Source of the DNA: Antedon mediterranea
Lineage: Eukaryota > Echinodermata > Crinoidea > Comatulida > Antedonidae
Assembly (NCBI RefSeq): GCF_964355755.1
Contig: NC_092678.1
Span: 19,936,922 to 20,000,921 of the forward strand
DNA length: 64,000 nucleotides
Direction: 5' to 3'
The position numbers were made by a program, and so were the translations under genes. The notes under the pieces are model-generated. The model saw only the letters and a list, made by a program, of their open reading frames with translations, was not told where the DNA came from and searched no databases. Positions 34,132 to 47,293 of this stretch are shown in pieces (within the stretch, counting starts at the first letter, position 1; every line of letters starts with the position of its first letter).

Positions 34132-34150
34132 TGTATTTGTATGTAGATAC
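34132..34150. repeat. 19-bp minisatellite unit, single copy
   Basis: One TGTATTTGTATGTAGATAC between ataatc and tgtattttcag: the likely unexpanded or fully contracted state. Confidence 0.85.
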
Positions 34151-34246
34151 TGTATTTTCAGAAATTACATACGATATGTCGATATAAGAAGTCTTACTTT
34201 CTTATTCATTTCAATAATTTAATGATTTTGCCTTTCAAAAGTGAGG

Positions 34247-34410
34247 TACTGGTACTGGTACTGGTTCAAATAACCGTCTCACAGAGACATCTGGTAGCCA
34301 TTGACTTGAAGTTGGCATTTGGATGTGTTACTTTTAAATGTAGGCCTACAGTATGAGAGTGACTACTACCAAATTACACAGTCACAAAACAACTTATAAA
34401 ACAGTTCATA
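34247..34410. mobile_element. 164-bp insertion with 5-bp direct repeats, SINE-like candidate
   Basis: Flanked by TGAGG (34242-34246 and 34411-34415); other spacers read straight through gtgaggggg. The left end has three TACTGG units. A GGTTCAAATAACC string weakly resembles a tRNA B box, and on the other strand the TACTGG repeats would form a short 3' tail. No reading frame. Class uncertain. Confidence 0.45.
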
Positions 34411-34986
34411 TGAGGTGGACAATCACTCACTAATCAAATTATCTACAACTCCGTGGATGCGTAAGATCGTATCTGTAAATTTGGTGTTTTACTATTAGAA
34501 CTTTTAATTTATGTCCACTTGTCTGTTGTTAGTAACATACCTTTTACGAGCTTTTATAGAATTTTCTTCTTTATGGCATGAGAAAATTTCCCGAATGATC
34601 TTAATCGAAACCGTACTGAGTTTGGTCTTCTAGCGTCCCAGCCGCTCCCCCAAAAGTCATCCATTCAGAAGCACTGATGAACACAGTTTATCCGTGGTGG
34701 CTATGAGTGGTCCGGTCACGTCCCGGGACATGACTAATTATAATCACTTCACTATAATATCACTATAATTATAATCGCTTCGCTCGCGTACCATCTAGAT
34801 CGTGCCCATAGATGGTTCTCGAATACATAGTAATTTCAGCGTTAAAAAATTGGCGACTTCAAATGTACATGCAAGACAATTAAATCGGTGATTTATGTAC
34901 TCAACTAAAATTAGCATCCTGGGAATTACTTCCGAAAGAGAAACTTGTCACAAAATAAGACCAATTGTTTTGAAACAAACTAAATG

Positions 34987-35246
34987 TGTGTTTTGTATGC
35001 AACATGAGGGTTGAGGGATGGGGAAGAGGATGGGTGCAAAGACGAAAAATTTGTGTTTTGTATGCAACATGAGGGTTGAGGGATGGGGAAGAGGATGGGT
35101 GCAAAGACGAACAATTTGTGTTTTGTATGCAACATGAGGGTTGAGGGATGGGGAAGAGGATGGGTGCAAAGACGAACAATTTGTGTTTTGTATGCAACAT
35201 GAGGGTTTAGGGATGGGGAAGAGGATGGGTGCAAAGACGAACAATT
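34987..35246. repeat. 65-bp minisatellite inside Helitron-like element, 4 copies
   Basis: Four units, the first with gacgaaaaatt in place of gacgaacaatt. Confidence 0.9.
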
Positions 35247-35322
35247 TTTAAATATATTCTTTATCCATTTAGTAACGAAATATCAATTGTTTTCATGTTT
35301 TACAAATAATATACCACTAAAC

Positions 35323-35346
35323 CATGGAGGTATTTATACCTCCATG
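35323..35346. mobile_element. 24-bp palindrome with 7-bp target duplication
   Basis: Flanked by ACTAAAC at 35316-35322 and 35347-35353; orthologous to the insertion at 23640. Confidence 0.5.
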
Positions 35347-36978
35347 ACTAAACACAGTAAAACATTGCTATTTAATACTTTGTTAAAACTGTCACCGTAT
35401 AGTCGATTGAAATAGTACAGTACATGTAACGATACATCACTTATACGACGTTTATATTTTTTTTGTACAGTAATTAGATTATTAATTAATATTAACGTTC
35501 AGAAGGAACTGTCAGTAATAAAGTAAACATCTCTATTCGGGGGAAATCGTAAGTTCGCTTTAATCGTCAATAAATAATTATCTAACTTAACTTAATTAGT
35601 AGGTCTAATGGTTTTGAATTGTTTCTTAGATTAGAGCCAATTCATATTTAAGTTGGTTTCTAACCGCCAAAGTTGTTCTGCGTTTAGGGCATGTGATCCT
35701 TCATACCGTACCTTAGGCATATCCCCTAATGGCTTTACAATGTTACTTATGCCAGTGAGTGGGAGGGTGGTGGTGTGGGTGGTGGTGGTTTAACTGCAAT
35801 AATAAAGATGATTGTACATAATAGATGGCGACTGGAAAGGCTAGCTCATTATCCGTTAAAAAAAATACCTATATCCAACCTCTGCAGCACAGATTGGATA
35901 AAATGGATCGAATTTCTGTTATGGCTGTACAGCACTTGTCTTTACGACGCCTGAGGGAATAGACACTTGTGGAACTGAGATTGGAATGTTCCATTTATCG
36001 CAAAACAGTTGTATAAATGTATATTAAATCTATCAAAGTAGTATTTTTTAAAGAAAATCGGTCTGTCTTCAACATTATGATGCTGTACTCGAGCTGTTCA
36101 ACCAGTTTTCAGCTATTAAAAACCATTATCGTATTAGGGGATAGGAAAATGCGAAGCATCCTCGTATTATTGTGTGCGGGTATTTTTCAAGATGGACATC
36201 CATTAGACAGTGTATACCACGATCGAAAAACACCCCTATTTGGGGCAAATCGTTGAACTTAAATTCGTTTTAATCGTCAATAACTAATTATCGAACTCAA
36301 TTTAATTAGTAAACTGGGTTACATCAGGCGATTAAAATCAGTACCGAAAGTACGAACCAACTTTATATACCATCGAGTAAACATTCTAGAAATAACGCGC
36401 GATTTACCGAATTTTGCCCTTACGTAAATTTATATATAGATGCCCGGGAGCACTCTATAGAATTGCAATGAATTGTGTGTTTGTATTAACTTAATGCTGT
36501 ACTTTATTCTTTATTCTTACAACCAACAGTGCACGGGTTCATAATACAAATATATATTTAAAAACACAACGATAACATGTTTATAATAATACCGTTCAAA
36601 AAACATTTAAATTGCGAACCGCAACAGTTAAAAATACCTAAACAATTATTAGATTTATAATTATAAATCTTGAAACGAAGATTATGAACACAGACATTAA
36701 ATTAAATTAGATTAAGACATTTAAACTGAAAAATAAAGTCCTGTTTTGCTTTTCCTGAAATGGGGGAAACGACAGGGTAGGCCTATACTATATAACTTAA
36801 TTTTGTAGACGATTTCAATAAATCGTATAAATTAATAATATAACACATAGGCCATGTTTCATTTTATACCTACAATTTCTTAAAATTATTTTTTTGTTTG
36901 TAAACATTAATGTTTAAAAAACAAACATTCTTTGTGCCGCACTTGGGGTATGCGTATGACATGTCGGTGCGCTTTGCA

Positions 36979-36986
36979 TGACGTCA
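36979..36986 (+). promoter_or_regulatory. CRE upstream of G4
   Basis: TGACGTCA, 11 bp before ATG 36997. Confidence 0.45.
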
Positions 36987-36996
36987 CACAATCACC

Positions 36997-37216
36997 ATGG
37001 ATAGAAATGTAAACGTACGCACGAAACAAAACCTCAAATGGCAACTAGCGACAGCTTGTGCCGGATGGCTGGTGAATAGCCCGATACATATCGGTCGTTT
37101 TTCCAGTCTTTACAACCGTTTTCGGAAGTATTTTAATAAATTAATTGATATGCCTATTTCTCTTTGTTGTGGAATTAAACTCCGCCTTCCCAAATGTTTA
37201 CGTAGAACAAGAATAG
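36997..37216 (+). CDS. G4 exon E1: basic N-terminal exon
   Basis: One amino-acid change from the other copies (SPIHIGRF in place of SPINIGRF); otherwise identical. Confidence 0.65.
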
Positions 37217-40200
37217 GTAAGTTGATTACGTTACATTACAACATAGGCCTAGTCTGATTCTAACTTTAGGCAAGTCATCCTATCTAGGCACCATGCCTAA
37301 TTTAGATTATATTACAACACTTAATTAGTAACTGGTGTTGTTTTCTTTACATTTTTGGTAGGCCTATGTACACTTTAAAAAGATAAGGTTAAAAGTATTA
37401 AAACTATGGGAAAATGGCATAATTATTGTTACAATAATGTTTGTTTATGTAACCGTAGTTACTGAACTTGTAGTGGTGCGTATAAAATGGTCGCGTAAAA
37501 GAGCATCAGCGCGGTCTTAGTTGACCTCTCACGTCACGAGATCACAAAAAGCGGTGTGACGTATGTAAAACAATGAATTGCTCTTGGGGGCGTGGCCTGT
37601 ATTATAATCACAATGCTATTGGTGTAAAGTTAGGCGCTTAATTACGTCATAAAATGAAAAAAAAATCGTGATACGTTGCGAGTGTGTGGTGGGGGGTGTG
37701 TTTGTCGAGAGTCGGTGGTTGATCGGGGTCGGATCCGTGGACGTGGTAGTTTGTACTAGCTTAGGCCTTAGGCTAGCTATAGGCCTACTAGGCCTAGTAG
37801 TAGAAGCAGTAGGCCTACTGGCCAAAACCTCAAAACATGCCTAGGTAGCGGTACTACTACTAGCCTACTACAGTAGTACTACTAGTATAGGGTAGGCCTA
37901 GTACTAGCCTAGCCTAGCTAGCCTATAGAGGGCCTAGCTAGACTAGAGCCTGCCCTGCGTGAGGCTAGCCTAGCCTCAGCTCAGGCCTAGCTAGCTAGAG
38001 TAGTAGGTCTAGACTCTCTAGGCCTAATGCTAGTCATCTAGGCCCTAGCTAGGCTAGCCTCTAGCCAGCTACACTAGCTTAGCCTCTCTATAGCTTTAGC
38101 CTAGGCTAGTAGGGTAGGTAGGCCTAATTAATTAGTATATAGAATTATAGGTTAGGCAGCCTAACCTAGAGGCCTACTACTAGGCTAGCCTAGGCCTTAG
38201 CCTAATACTAGTAGAAGGCTAGCCTCTAGCTAGGGCTAGGCCTACTATTATAGGCTAGACTAGCCTAGTATTAACTATTAGTTTAATAGTTTAGTATTAC
38301 GAGGCCTCTCACTAGGCGATCCTATACTAAGCTACCCAAGAGTATAAGAGCCTACCTAGCTAGGAGGCCTGGCTAGTATTTTAGGCTGTGCCCTATCTAG
38401 CCTAGTTGATATCCCTTCCCAACCAACACTCTATCTTCACACGTGAGACATTGCAAGGCCGTAGCGAGAGGTTAAAATGAGACGAAGCAATATGCTTTTA
38501 ATATAATTATATTATATAAAATATGACCTCAGCTTCTTAGTGGGCTGGGTTGTGAAATTTTCAGAGATAATTCGAGCGCCTCTTCTTCCTCATGCTAACT
38601 ACGGCCCTGCATTGTTCATATTGGTATCTTTTTTTATAGTTGTAGCAGTCTTACCAGCAGGACCCCCAGCCCCAGTAGTAGCAGCAGCAACAGGAGATGA
38701 AGAAGATGAATCCTATAGACCAATAGATGGAAGTTCGAACAATCAATCATCATCTTCACCTGCTGCAGGTAGGCCAGCCTTGCATAATAGCCTATCATTT
38801 ACTATTTTCCTTAGGACACCACAGATTTGTATACAGTATATAGGGTATGCTGTTTACTTTAGAATTAAAGATTAATTTGAAAAACTTTTATCACAGTCAA
38901 CTCACTCACTCCTGGCCTGAATGACTTATTACAACTAACAAGCGCAAAACATCTGCGATTGACACTAAAACTAGACACGTCCACCTGCCAGACATCGCAA
39001 CTTGCAGTCAAGAGCACCAATGACGAAGATGTGCAACTCAAAAAGCGTGCAGCTACATTTGTACAAGATGTCCTAGCCACTGCAGTTGCAAAATGCCAAG
39101 CCATAGAACAAGACGAGAACAACACTGACCGTAAGAACATACACTACCTTTATGCCTAAGCCAATTGATAGGCCTACCACTAGCATAAATAGATATCGAA
39201 ATAATTTTCTTGTTTTGTTCTTAGATAAAGAATTTGATGATGAATAATTGTTATTTGAATTTTTTTTAAATAAAGTCTTTTTTTTATCTTAATCATAAAA
39301 GAATTGTATAATAATTGATTATAATTTTAGACATATCAAAATAATTGTAATAATATCTCTTTAGACAAGGCAACTGAAGCACAGCAGCCAGCTGAAACCT
39401 CCACCTCTGATGAGGATGTCGAGCTTGACAATCTGGCCACAAGTCTTGTGGAAGAAACTTTGTCAGTAGTAATGGCAGAACAACTGGCAACTGTTCATAA
39501 CAATAAAGCACATTATCCAACTGCAGGTAGGCCAGCCTTGCATAATAGGTTATCATTTAATATTTTCTTTAGGACATCCCACATGATTTGTTTTAGTGTA
39601 TATTAGTATGCTGTTGGAATATATTACTTTAGAATTAAAGTTCAATTTGAAGAAACTTTTATCACAGGCAACTCACTCACTCTTGGCCTGAATGATTCAT
39701 TACAACTAACAAGCACAAAACATCTGCGATCGTCACAAAAACTAGACACGTCCACCTGCCAGACATCTCAACTTGCAGTCAAGAGCACCAATGACGAAGA
39801 TGTACAACTCAAAAAGCGTGCAGCTACATTTGTGCAAGATATCCTAGCCACTGCAGTTGCAAAATGCCAAGCCATAGAACAAGACGAGAACAACACTGAC
39901 CGTAAGAACATACACTACCATCATGCCTAAGCCAATTGAAAGGCCTACCACTAGCATAAATAGATATCGAAAAGTAATTCAAGCCATCAAATGTGGAGCA
40001 TGTGTACCTAAAGACAACCTCTCCCCAACACCCAACCCAGTCCACCTCGTTAAATAAACCAATCAATCTCTCATCTTTTTTTTATAATTGATTAAATTCT
40101 CTTTCACATTTATATTTAGATTTGTTCTCAGAATTGAAGGACAAAATATATAGCTCATGTTTTTCTGTTTTCTTTTCGTCTCTTAATTTAATTTTCTTGT

Positions 40201-43200
40201 TTTGTTTTTAGATAAACAATTTGATGATGAATAACGGTTATTTAAATTTTTTTTAAATAAAGTCATTTTTTTTTATCTTAATCATAAAAGAATTGTATAA
40301 TAATTGATTATAATTTTAGACATATCAAAATAATTGTAATAATATCTCTATAGACAAGGCAACTGAAGCACAGCAGCCAGCTGAAACCTCCACCTCTGAT
40401 GAGGATGTCGAGCTTGACAATCTGGCAACAAGTCTTGTGGAAGAAACTTTGTCAATAGTAATGGCAGAACACCTGGCCACTGTTCATGACAATGAAGCAC
40501 ATCATCCAACTGCAGGTAGGCCAGCCTTGCATAATAGCTTATCCTCTAATATTTTCTTTAGGACATCCCACATATTTTTTTTTTAGTTTATATTAGTATG
40601 CTGTTGGAATATATTACTTTATAATTAAAGTTTAATTTGAAAAAACTTTTATCACAGTCAACCCACTCACCCCTAGCCTGAATGACTCATTACAACTAAC
40701 AAGCGCAAAACATCTGCGATCGTCACAAAAACTAGACACGTCCACCTGCCAGACATCTCAACTTGCAGTCAAGAGCACCAACGACAAAGATGTACAACTC
40801 AAAAAGCGTGCAGCTACATTTGTGCAAGATATCCTAGCCACTGCAGTTGCAAAATGCCAAGCCATAGAACAAGACGAGAACAACACTGACCGTAAGATCA
40901 TACACTACCATCATGCCTAAGCCAATTGAAAGGCCTACCACTAGCATAAATAGATATCGAAAAGTAATTCAAGCCATCAAATGTGGAGCATGTGTACCTA
41001 AAGACAACCTCTCCCCAACACCCAACCCAGTCCACCTCGTTAAATAAACCAATCAATCTCTCATCTTTTTTTTATAATTGGTTAAATTCTCTTTCACATT
41101 TATATTTAGATTTGTTCTCAGAATTGAAGGACAAAATATATAGCTCATGTTTTTCTGTTTTCTTTTCGTCTCTTAATTTAATTTTCTTGTTTTGTTTTTA
41201 GATAAACAATTTGATGATGAATAACGGTTATTTAAATTTTTTTTAAATAAAGGCTTTTTTTTTTATCTTAATCATAAAAGAATTGTATAATAATTGATTA
41301 TTATAATTTTAGACATATCAAAATAATTGTAATAATATCTTTATAGACAAGGCAACTGAAGCACAGCAGCCAGCTGAAACCTCCACCTCTGATGAGGATG
41401 TCGAGCTTGACAATCTGGCAACAAGTCTTGTGGAAGAAACTTTGTCAATAGTAATGGCAGAACACCTGGCCACTGTTCATAACAATGAAGCACATCATCC
41501 AACTGCAGGTAGGCCAGCCTTGCATAATAGCTTATCATCTAATATTTTCTTTAGGACATCCCACATATTTTTTTTTTTAGTTTATATTAGTATGCTGTTG
41601 GAATATATTACTTTATAATTAAAGTTTAATTTGAAAAAACTTTTATCACAGTCAACCCACTCACCCCTAGCCTGAATGACTCATTACAACTAACAAGCGC
41701 AAAGCATCTGCGATCGTCACAAAAACTAGACACGTCCACCTGCCAGACATCTCAACTTGCAGTCAAGAGTACCAATGACGAAGATGTACAACTCAAAAAG
41801 TGTGCAGCTACATTTGTGCAAGATATCCTAGCCACTGCAGTTGCAAAATGCCAAGCCATAGAACAAGACGAGAACAACACTGACCGTAAGAACATACACT
41901 ACCATCATGCCTAAGCCAATTGAAAGGCCTACCACTAGCATAAATAGATATCGAAAAGTAATTCAAGCCATCAAATGTGGAGCATGTGTACCTAAAGACA
42001 ACCTCTCCCCAACACCCACCCCAGTCCACCTCGTTAAATAAACCAATCAATCTCTCATCTTTTTTTTATAATTGGTTAAATTCTCTTGAATTGAAGGACA
42101 AAATATATAGCTCATGTTTTTCTGTTTTCTTTTCGTCTCTTAATTTAATTTTCTTGTTTTGTTTTTAGATAAACAATTTGATGATGAATAACGGTTATTT
42201 AAATTTTTTTTAAATAAAGTCTTTTTTTTTTATCTTAATCATAAAAGAATTGTATAATAATTGATTATAATTTTAGACATATCAAAATAATTGTAATAAT
42301 ATCTCTATAGACAAGGCAACTGAAGCACAGCAGCCAGCTGAAACCTCCACCTCTGATGAGGATGTCGAGCTTGACAATCTGGCAACAAGTCTTGTGGAAG
42401 AAACTTTGTCAATAGTAATGGCAGAACACCTGGCCACTGTTCATGACAATGAAGCACATCATCCAACTGCAGGTAGGCCAGCCTTGCATTATAGCTTATC
42501 ATCTAATATTTTCTTTAGGACATCCCACATGATTTGTTTTAGTGTATATCAGTATGCTGTTGGAATATATTACTTTAGAATTAAAGTTTAATTTGAAAAA
42601 ACTTTTATCACAGGTAACTCACTCACTCTTGGCCTGAATGATTCATTACAACTAACAAGCGCAAAACATCTGCGATCGACACAAAAACTAGACACGTCCA
42701 CCTGCCAGACATCGCAACTTGCAGTCAAGAGCATCAACGACGAAGATATGGAAATCAAACAGCGTGCAGCTACCTTTGTGCAAGATGTCCTAGCCACTGC
42801 AGTTGCAAAATGCCAAGCCATAGAACAAGACGAGAACAACACTGACCGTAAGAACATACACTACCATCATGCCTAAGCCAATTAAAAGGCCTACCACTAG
42901 CATAAATAGATATCGAAAAGTAGTTTAAGCCATCAAAGTTGGAGCATGTGTACCTAATGCCAACCTCTCCCCAACACCCACCACAGTCCACCTCGTTAAA
43001 TAAACCAATCTCTCATCTTTTTTTTAATAATTGGTTAAATTCTTGTTCACATTTATATTTAGATTTGTTCTCAGAATTGAAGGACAAAATATATAGCTCA
43101 TGTTTTTCTTTTTTCTTTTCGTCTCTTAATTTAATTTTCTTGTTTTGTTTTTAGATAAAGAATTTGATGATGAATAACGGTTATTTAAATTTTTTTTAAA

Positions 43201-46200
43201 TAAAGTCTTTTTTTTTTATCTTAATCATAAAAGAATTGTATAATAATTGATTATAATTTTAGACATATCAAAATAATTGTAATAATATCTTTATAGACAA
43301 GGCAACTGAAGCACAGCAGCCAGCTGAAACCTCCACCTCTGATGAGGATGTCGAGCTTGACAATCTGGCAACAAGTCTTGTGGAAGAAACTTTGTCAATA
43401 GTAATGGCAGAACAACTGGCCACTGTTCATAACAATGAAGCACATCATCCAACTGCAGGTAGGCCAGCCTTGCATTATAGCTTATCATCTAATATTTTCT
43501 TTAGGACATCCCACATGATTTGTTTTAGTGTATATTAGTATGCTGTTGGAATATATTACTTTTGAATTAAAGTTTAATTTGAAAAAAACTTTTATCACAG
43601 GCAACTCACTCACTCTTGGCCTTAATGGCTCATTACAATTAACAAGCGCAAAACATCTGCGATCGACACAAAAACTAGACACGTGTACCTGTGAGACATC
43701 ACAATTTGCAGTCAAGAGCAACAATAATGAGGATGTACAACTCAAACAGCGTGTAGCTACATTTATACAAGATGTCCTAGCCACTGCAGTTGCAAAATGT
43801 CAAGCCATAGAGCAAGACGAGAACAACACTGACCGTAAGAACATACACTACCTTTATGCCTAAGCCAATTGATAGGCGGCCTAACCAACCGATTTCCTAA
43901 ACTGTTATATTTATTAACAATTAGAAATCTATATTATAACATATCAATAACCCAATTTGTTTTTGCTCTCCCCCTCCTCCTAGACCTCACAACCTATACT
44001 TGTACAGATCGATGGTCAGAATATGGAGACACTTTCTTCAGATTGAAAGGAAATACTATGGCAGGTGGCCACTTTGTAAGTAACTCATAGACCCTGCCCC
44101 ACAAAAACATGTACACAGGCAGTGGCATGTGCCTCTTTCAATGTACGCAGTTTAATGAATGTCAAAAAAGAGGAAAACAAATTCTGCTTCCCAAAAATAA
44201 TTTTTTCCCAACAAAAGCAAAAACCAGAAAAAGAAAATTTAAGCAAAATAAAGACGATCTAGGCTACCAAACAACAGGACACTGACCTTCACTACATAAA
44301 ACGTTATTATGCGGATGCTATACGATTATGCCCAACCCCACATTAGGCGACTGGTAGTACCACGGTACCATCCATAGTCCATATTATTTTTTTTTTTTTT
44401 ACTATGTTTGAATTTTTTATAGGCATCAGATTGCAAAAGCATCCAGGAACAGAATGACGAAATGGATGAAGCATTTTATAAGTATGAAGTGGAAAGTGAT
44501 TATGACTGGATAGACATGGGACCTTCAGACCCAAGCGATGAAGAACCAGATGCCTGAGTGAGGCAGAGAGCTATCGCCCAGAGATTAGCAGCCAAGGCTG
44601 CAAGGAGATCTTTGAATATTAACCCTGGTAAGCCAACTGAAGCCTCCATCTGTGATGATGATGAGGAGCTGAACAATCATCCAACTACAGGTAGGTCAGC
44701 CTTGCATAATAGCTTATCATTTAATATTTTCTTTAGGACATCCCACATGATTTGTTTTAGTGTATATTAGTATGCTGTTGGAATATATTACTTTATAATT
44801 AAAGTTTAATTTGAAAAAACTTTTATCACAGTCAACTCACTCACTCCTGGCCTGAATGACTCATTACAACTAACAAGCGCAAAACATCTGCGATCGACAC
44901 TAAAACTAGACACGTCCACCTGCCAGACATCACAACTTGCAGTCATGTTCACCAATGATGAAGATGTGCATCTCAAACAGCAAGCAGCTACCTTTGTACA
45001 AAATGTCCTATCAACTGCAGTTGCAAAATGTCAAGACGAGAACAACACTGACCGTAAGAACATACACTATTATCAATTGATAACATACAGTATTTATTTG
45101 TAGATATCGAAAAGAAGTTTTAAGCTGTAAAAAAGGAGTGTGTACCTAAAGCCAACCTCTCTCCCAACACCCACCCAGTTAAATAGATAAATCAATTTTT
45201 CATCTTTTGTTTTTTTAAACAGATTCTTGTTTACATTTGTTCATTCTAATTTTTAAAGGAGACAGTATATTAAGCTCATCTTTTTCTGTTTTCTTTTCAT
45301 CTCTTAATTTCCTTTTCATGCTTTGTTTTTCGACGAAAAATGTTATGATGAATAAAGAACATTTGAATAAAAAAAAGATAAATATTCATGATTTGTTGTT
45401 ATAATTGTTATTATTATTGTATAATTTTTAGAATATTAATTAATTGTAATAATTATCAAACAAATTTCTCTATAGACAAGGCAACTGAAGCCCAGCAGAA
45501 TACTGCAGCACAGCAGACTACTGCAGAAAAACAAACAACTGCAGCCTCCATCTCTGAGGAGGATGAGGAGCTCGACAAGCTTTCAAATTCTGTTGTTCAA
45601 GATGTTTTGTCGAAGGTCGCAGAAAATCTTGCCACCGCCAACCTGCTAACTGAAGAACAGCAGCCACCTGAATCAGCCTACACGGATACAGTAGAGAAAG
45701 ATCAGAGGAAAGGTACAATATGACTTTTCATTCATATGAATTTTCATTTAAGCCTTAACCAATCATTTCCATACTGTTATTTTTTTTAACAATTTCAAAT
45801 CTATATTATAACATATCAGTAACAGAATTTCCTTTTACCCTGCCCTAGATCTCACAACCGATACTTGCACAGAATACGGAGACCCTTTCTTCGGAATCAA
45901 AGGAGATACTGCTATGGCAGGTGGACAATTTGTAAGTAACTCATAGACCTCACAAAAACAGGTACACAACAAGCAGTGGCATGAGCCTATTTCAATGTAC
46001 TTAATTTACTGAATGTGAAAAGAGTGAAAAAATAATTCGGCTTCCCAAAAATAATTTAAAAATAAAGAAGATCTAGGCTATCAAACAACAGGACAATGAC
46101 CATCCTTGTACATAAAACGTTTTGTGCGTATGCGATATGATTATGCCCCACCCCACAACATTTCATTAGAGTCCACGGTACCATCCATAATCCGTATTAT

Positions 46201-46703
46201 TTTTTTAAAGTTTTTACTATGTTTGAATTTTTTATAGGCATCAGATTGCAAAAGCATCCAGGAACAGAATGACGAAATGGATGAAGCATTTTATAAGTAT
46301 GGAATGGAAAGTGACTATGACTGGATAGACATGGGACCTACAGACCCAAGCGACGAAGAACCAGATGCCTGGGTGAGGCAGAGAGCTATCGCCCAAAGAT
46401 TAGCAGCTAAGGCTGCTATGAAATCATCGAATATTAACCCTGGTAAGTTTATTTTTATTTTTAAAAGCTGATTTGTTTGTCTACGCTTTACAAATTCTTC
46501 CCTATTAGTAGGGCCTCATGAGTACTAAAAATATTCATTCATTTTAATGTTTAGACCAACACGAGCTACAAGACGTCGACAATGATGAGGAAACAAATTG
46601 CCGACCAATAGTAGTTGACATGACATCACTGGCTGACATGACAGCAGATGATGATCCAAACTTAACCTATCATGATGCTACGATAGACCAATACAATTAC
46701 TGA
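36997..46703 (+). CDS. G4: array member with a nonsense codon in F1
   Basis: Exons: E1 36997-37216; E2 38541-38768; beta 38897-39130, 39668-39901, 40658-40891, 41652-41885, 42614-42847, 43601-43834; alpha 39365-39526, 40354-40515, 41347-41508, 42311-42472, 43297-43458; epsilon1 43984-44075; F1 44423-44627; beta7 44832-45053; gamma 45476-45712; epsilon2 45849-45931; F2 46238-46442; H 46555-46703. The F1 Trp codon in DAWVRQ is TGA (44555-44557). The full-length product would then stop after about 960 residues, unless epsilon1 and F1 are both skipped, which keeps the frame. Otherwise the gene closely follows G1. It may be a recent pseudogene, a truncated form, or an assembly error. Confidence 0.7.
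37754..38405. repeat. CTAG/AGGCCT-rich low-complexity region, intron 1 of G4
   Basis: Nearly identical to the start of the window, including the gcctgccctgcgtgagg segment and gttaggcagcctaacc, showing that G1 and G4 are close relatives here. Confidence 0.8.
38541..38768 (+). CDS. G4 exon E2: membrane anchor exon
   Basis: One conservative change inside the membrane segment (SFFIVVAV). Confidence 0.75.
38897..43834 (+). repeat. G4 beta/alpha exon array (6 beta, 5 alpha)
   Basis: Beta1-beta4 match G1 in order and detail. Beta5 (42614) and its downstream intron match G3 beta2 (DMEIKQR; ccatcaaagttggag), a mosaic join. Beta6 returns to the G1 type with the extra Cys. The intron near 42086 has lost about 27 bp. 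Beta4 has AAA-AAG-TGT (Lys-Lys-Cys), giving a third Cys in place of Arg51. Confidence 0.8.
39225..43177 (+). other. G4 candidate alternative terminal mini-exons (t), five copies
   Basis: Starts/stops: 39225/39245-39247, 40212/40232-40234, 41202/41222-41224, 42169/42189-42191, 43155/43175-43177. All keep the acceptor, the FDDE codons and TAA. Confidence 0.5.
43984..44627 (+). pseudogene. G4 exons epsilon1 (43984-44075) and F1 (44423-44627) with premature stop
   Basis: Epsilon1 is intact. F1 has TGG to TGA at 44555-44557, codon 45 of the exon; the downstream frame, both donors (after 44627 and 44690) and all splice sites are still intact. This points to a young single-base change rather than general decay. 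Confidence 0.75.
44832..46442 (+). CDS. G4 distal block: beta7, gamma, epsilon2, F2
   Basis: Beta7 44832-45053 with MFTNDEDVHLKQ and QNVLS in place of QDVLS; gamma 45476-45712; epsilon2 45849-45931; F2 46238-46442. Frames are open, though downstream of the F1 stop. Confidence 0.7.
46555..46703 (+). CDS. G4 last exon H
   Basis: Acidic terminal exon, TGA at 46701-46703, unchanged despite the upstream nonsense codon. Confidence 0.7.
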
Positions 46704-46814
46704 ATACTTTAATCATATTTACAATGGACTAATTATAATCATTTCAATATTAATTTTTACGATAAAGATACATTATTTGATATGTTTGTTTTATGAATTT
46801 TACAGTTGTGCAAT

Positions 46815-46820
46815 AATAAA
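46815..46820 (+). terminator. G4 poly(A) signal AATAAA
   Basis: Same distance from the stop as in the other genes. Confidence 0.55.
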
Positions 46821-47258
46821 TGATAATTTGATATATATTGTAAACTTTGTTTTTAATTTTATTTATTTCTCTTTCGGGCTTTTGATTTTAATATAGTTAA
46901 TGAAATCTTTTTACTTTCCTACATTGAAGTACTTTCTATTATAATAATTATAAATAAGAAATTTCACCTAATTAACACATAAAGTACTACAAATTATTAT
47001 TGTCAATTCTGTATGATTTTAATTTGTTCTAAATTAATTATATCCTTATTCTCATATAAAACAAAAAATCAATAAAACTGCTAAACTCAGTTTTTAAATA
47101 ATTTTGATAATTTAATAAATAAAATTTTTGAATACAAGTATTGTAAGATGAAATGACAGAAATGTTAAAATTATTGAGAGAATTTAAAATATTAATTAAT
47201 TCAGGCTTCTCTGAATATTGTTAAAAAAACCAAAAATAACACTCTGACAACATAAAAT

Positions 47259-47293
47259 CAGAGCCATATATATAAATATGATATATGGCTCTG
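47259..47293. mobile_element. Tiny palindromic insertion with 8-bp target duplication (hAT-like MITE relic)
   Basis: 35 bp between CATAAAAT repeats at 47251-47258 and 47294-47301; the A/T centre differs from the G2 spacer copy while the CAGAGCCATAT ends are kept. Confidence 0.7.

Larger units (their letters stand above)
34747..36440 (-). mobile_element. Helitron-like non-autonomous element, spacer after G3
   Basis: Lies between A34746 and T36441. Same TC end at the right; the left, altered end carries an extra cttca relative to the G2 spacer copy. Internal sequence is about 30 bp shorter near 35371 than in the G2 spacer. Confidence 0.7.
33238..36978. other. Spacer after G3
   Basis: Differs most from the others. 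About 190 bp present in the other spacers is deleted at 33961 (cacttggcg joins directly to tcgggaacc). The 19-bp minisatellite is down to one unit (34132-34150). A 164-bp insertion lies at 34247. The Helitron-like element occupies 34747-36440. The hAT-like palindrome is absent. No supported gene. Confidence 0.6.
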
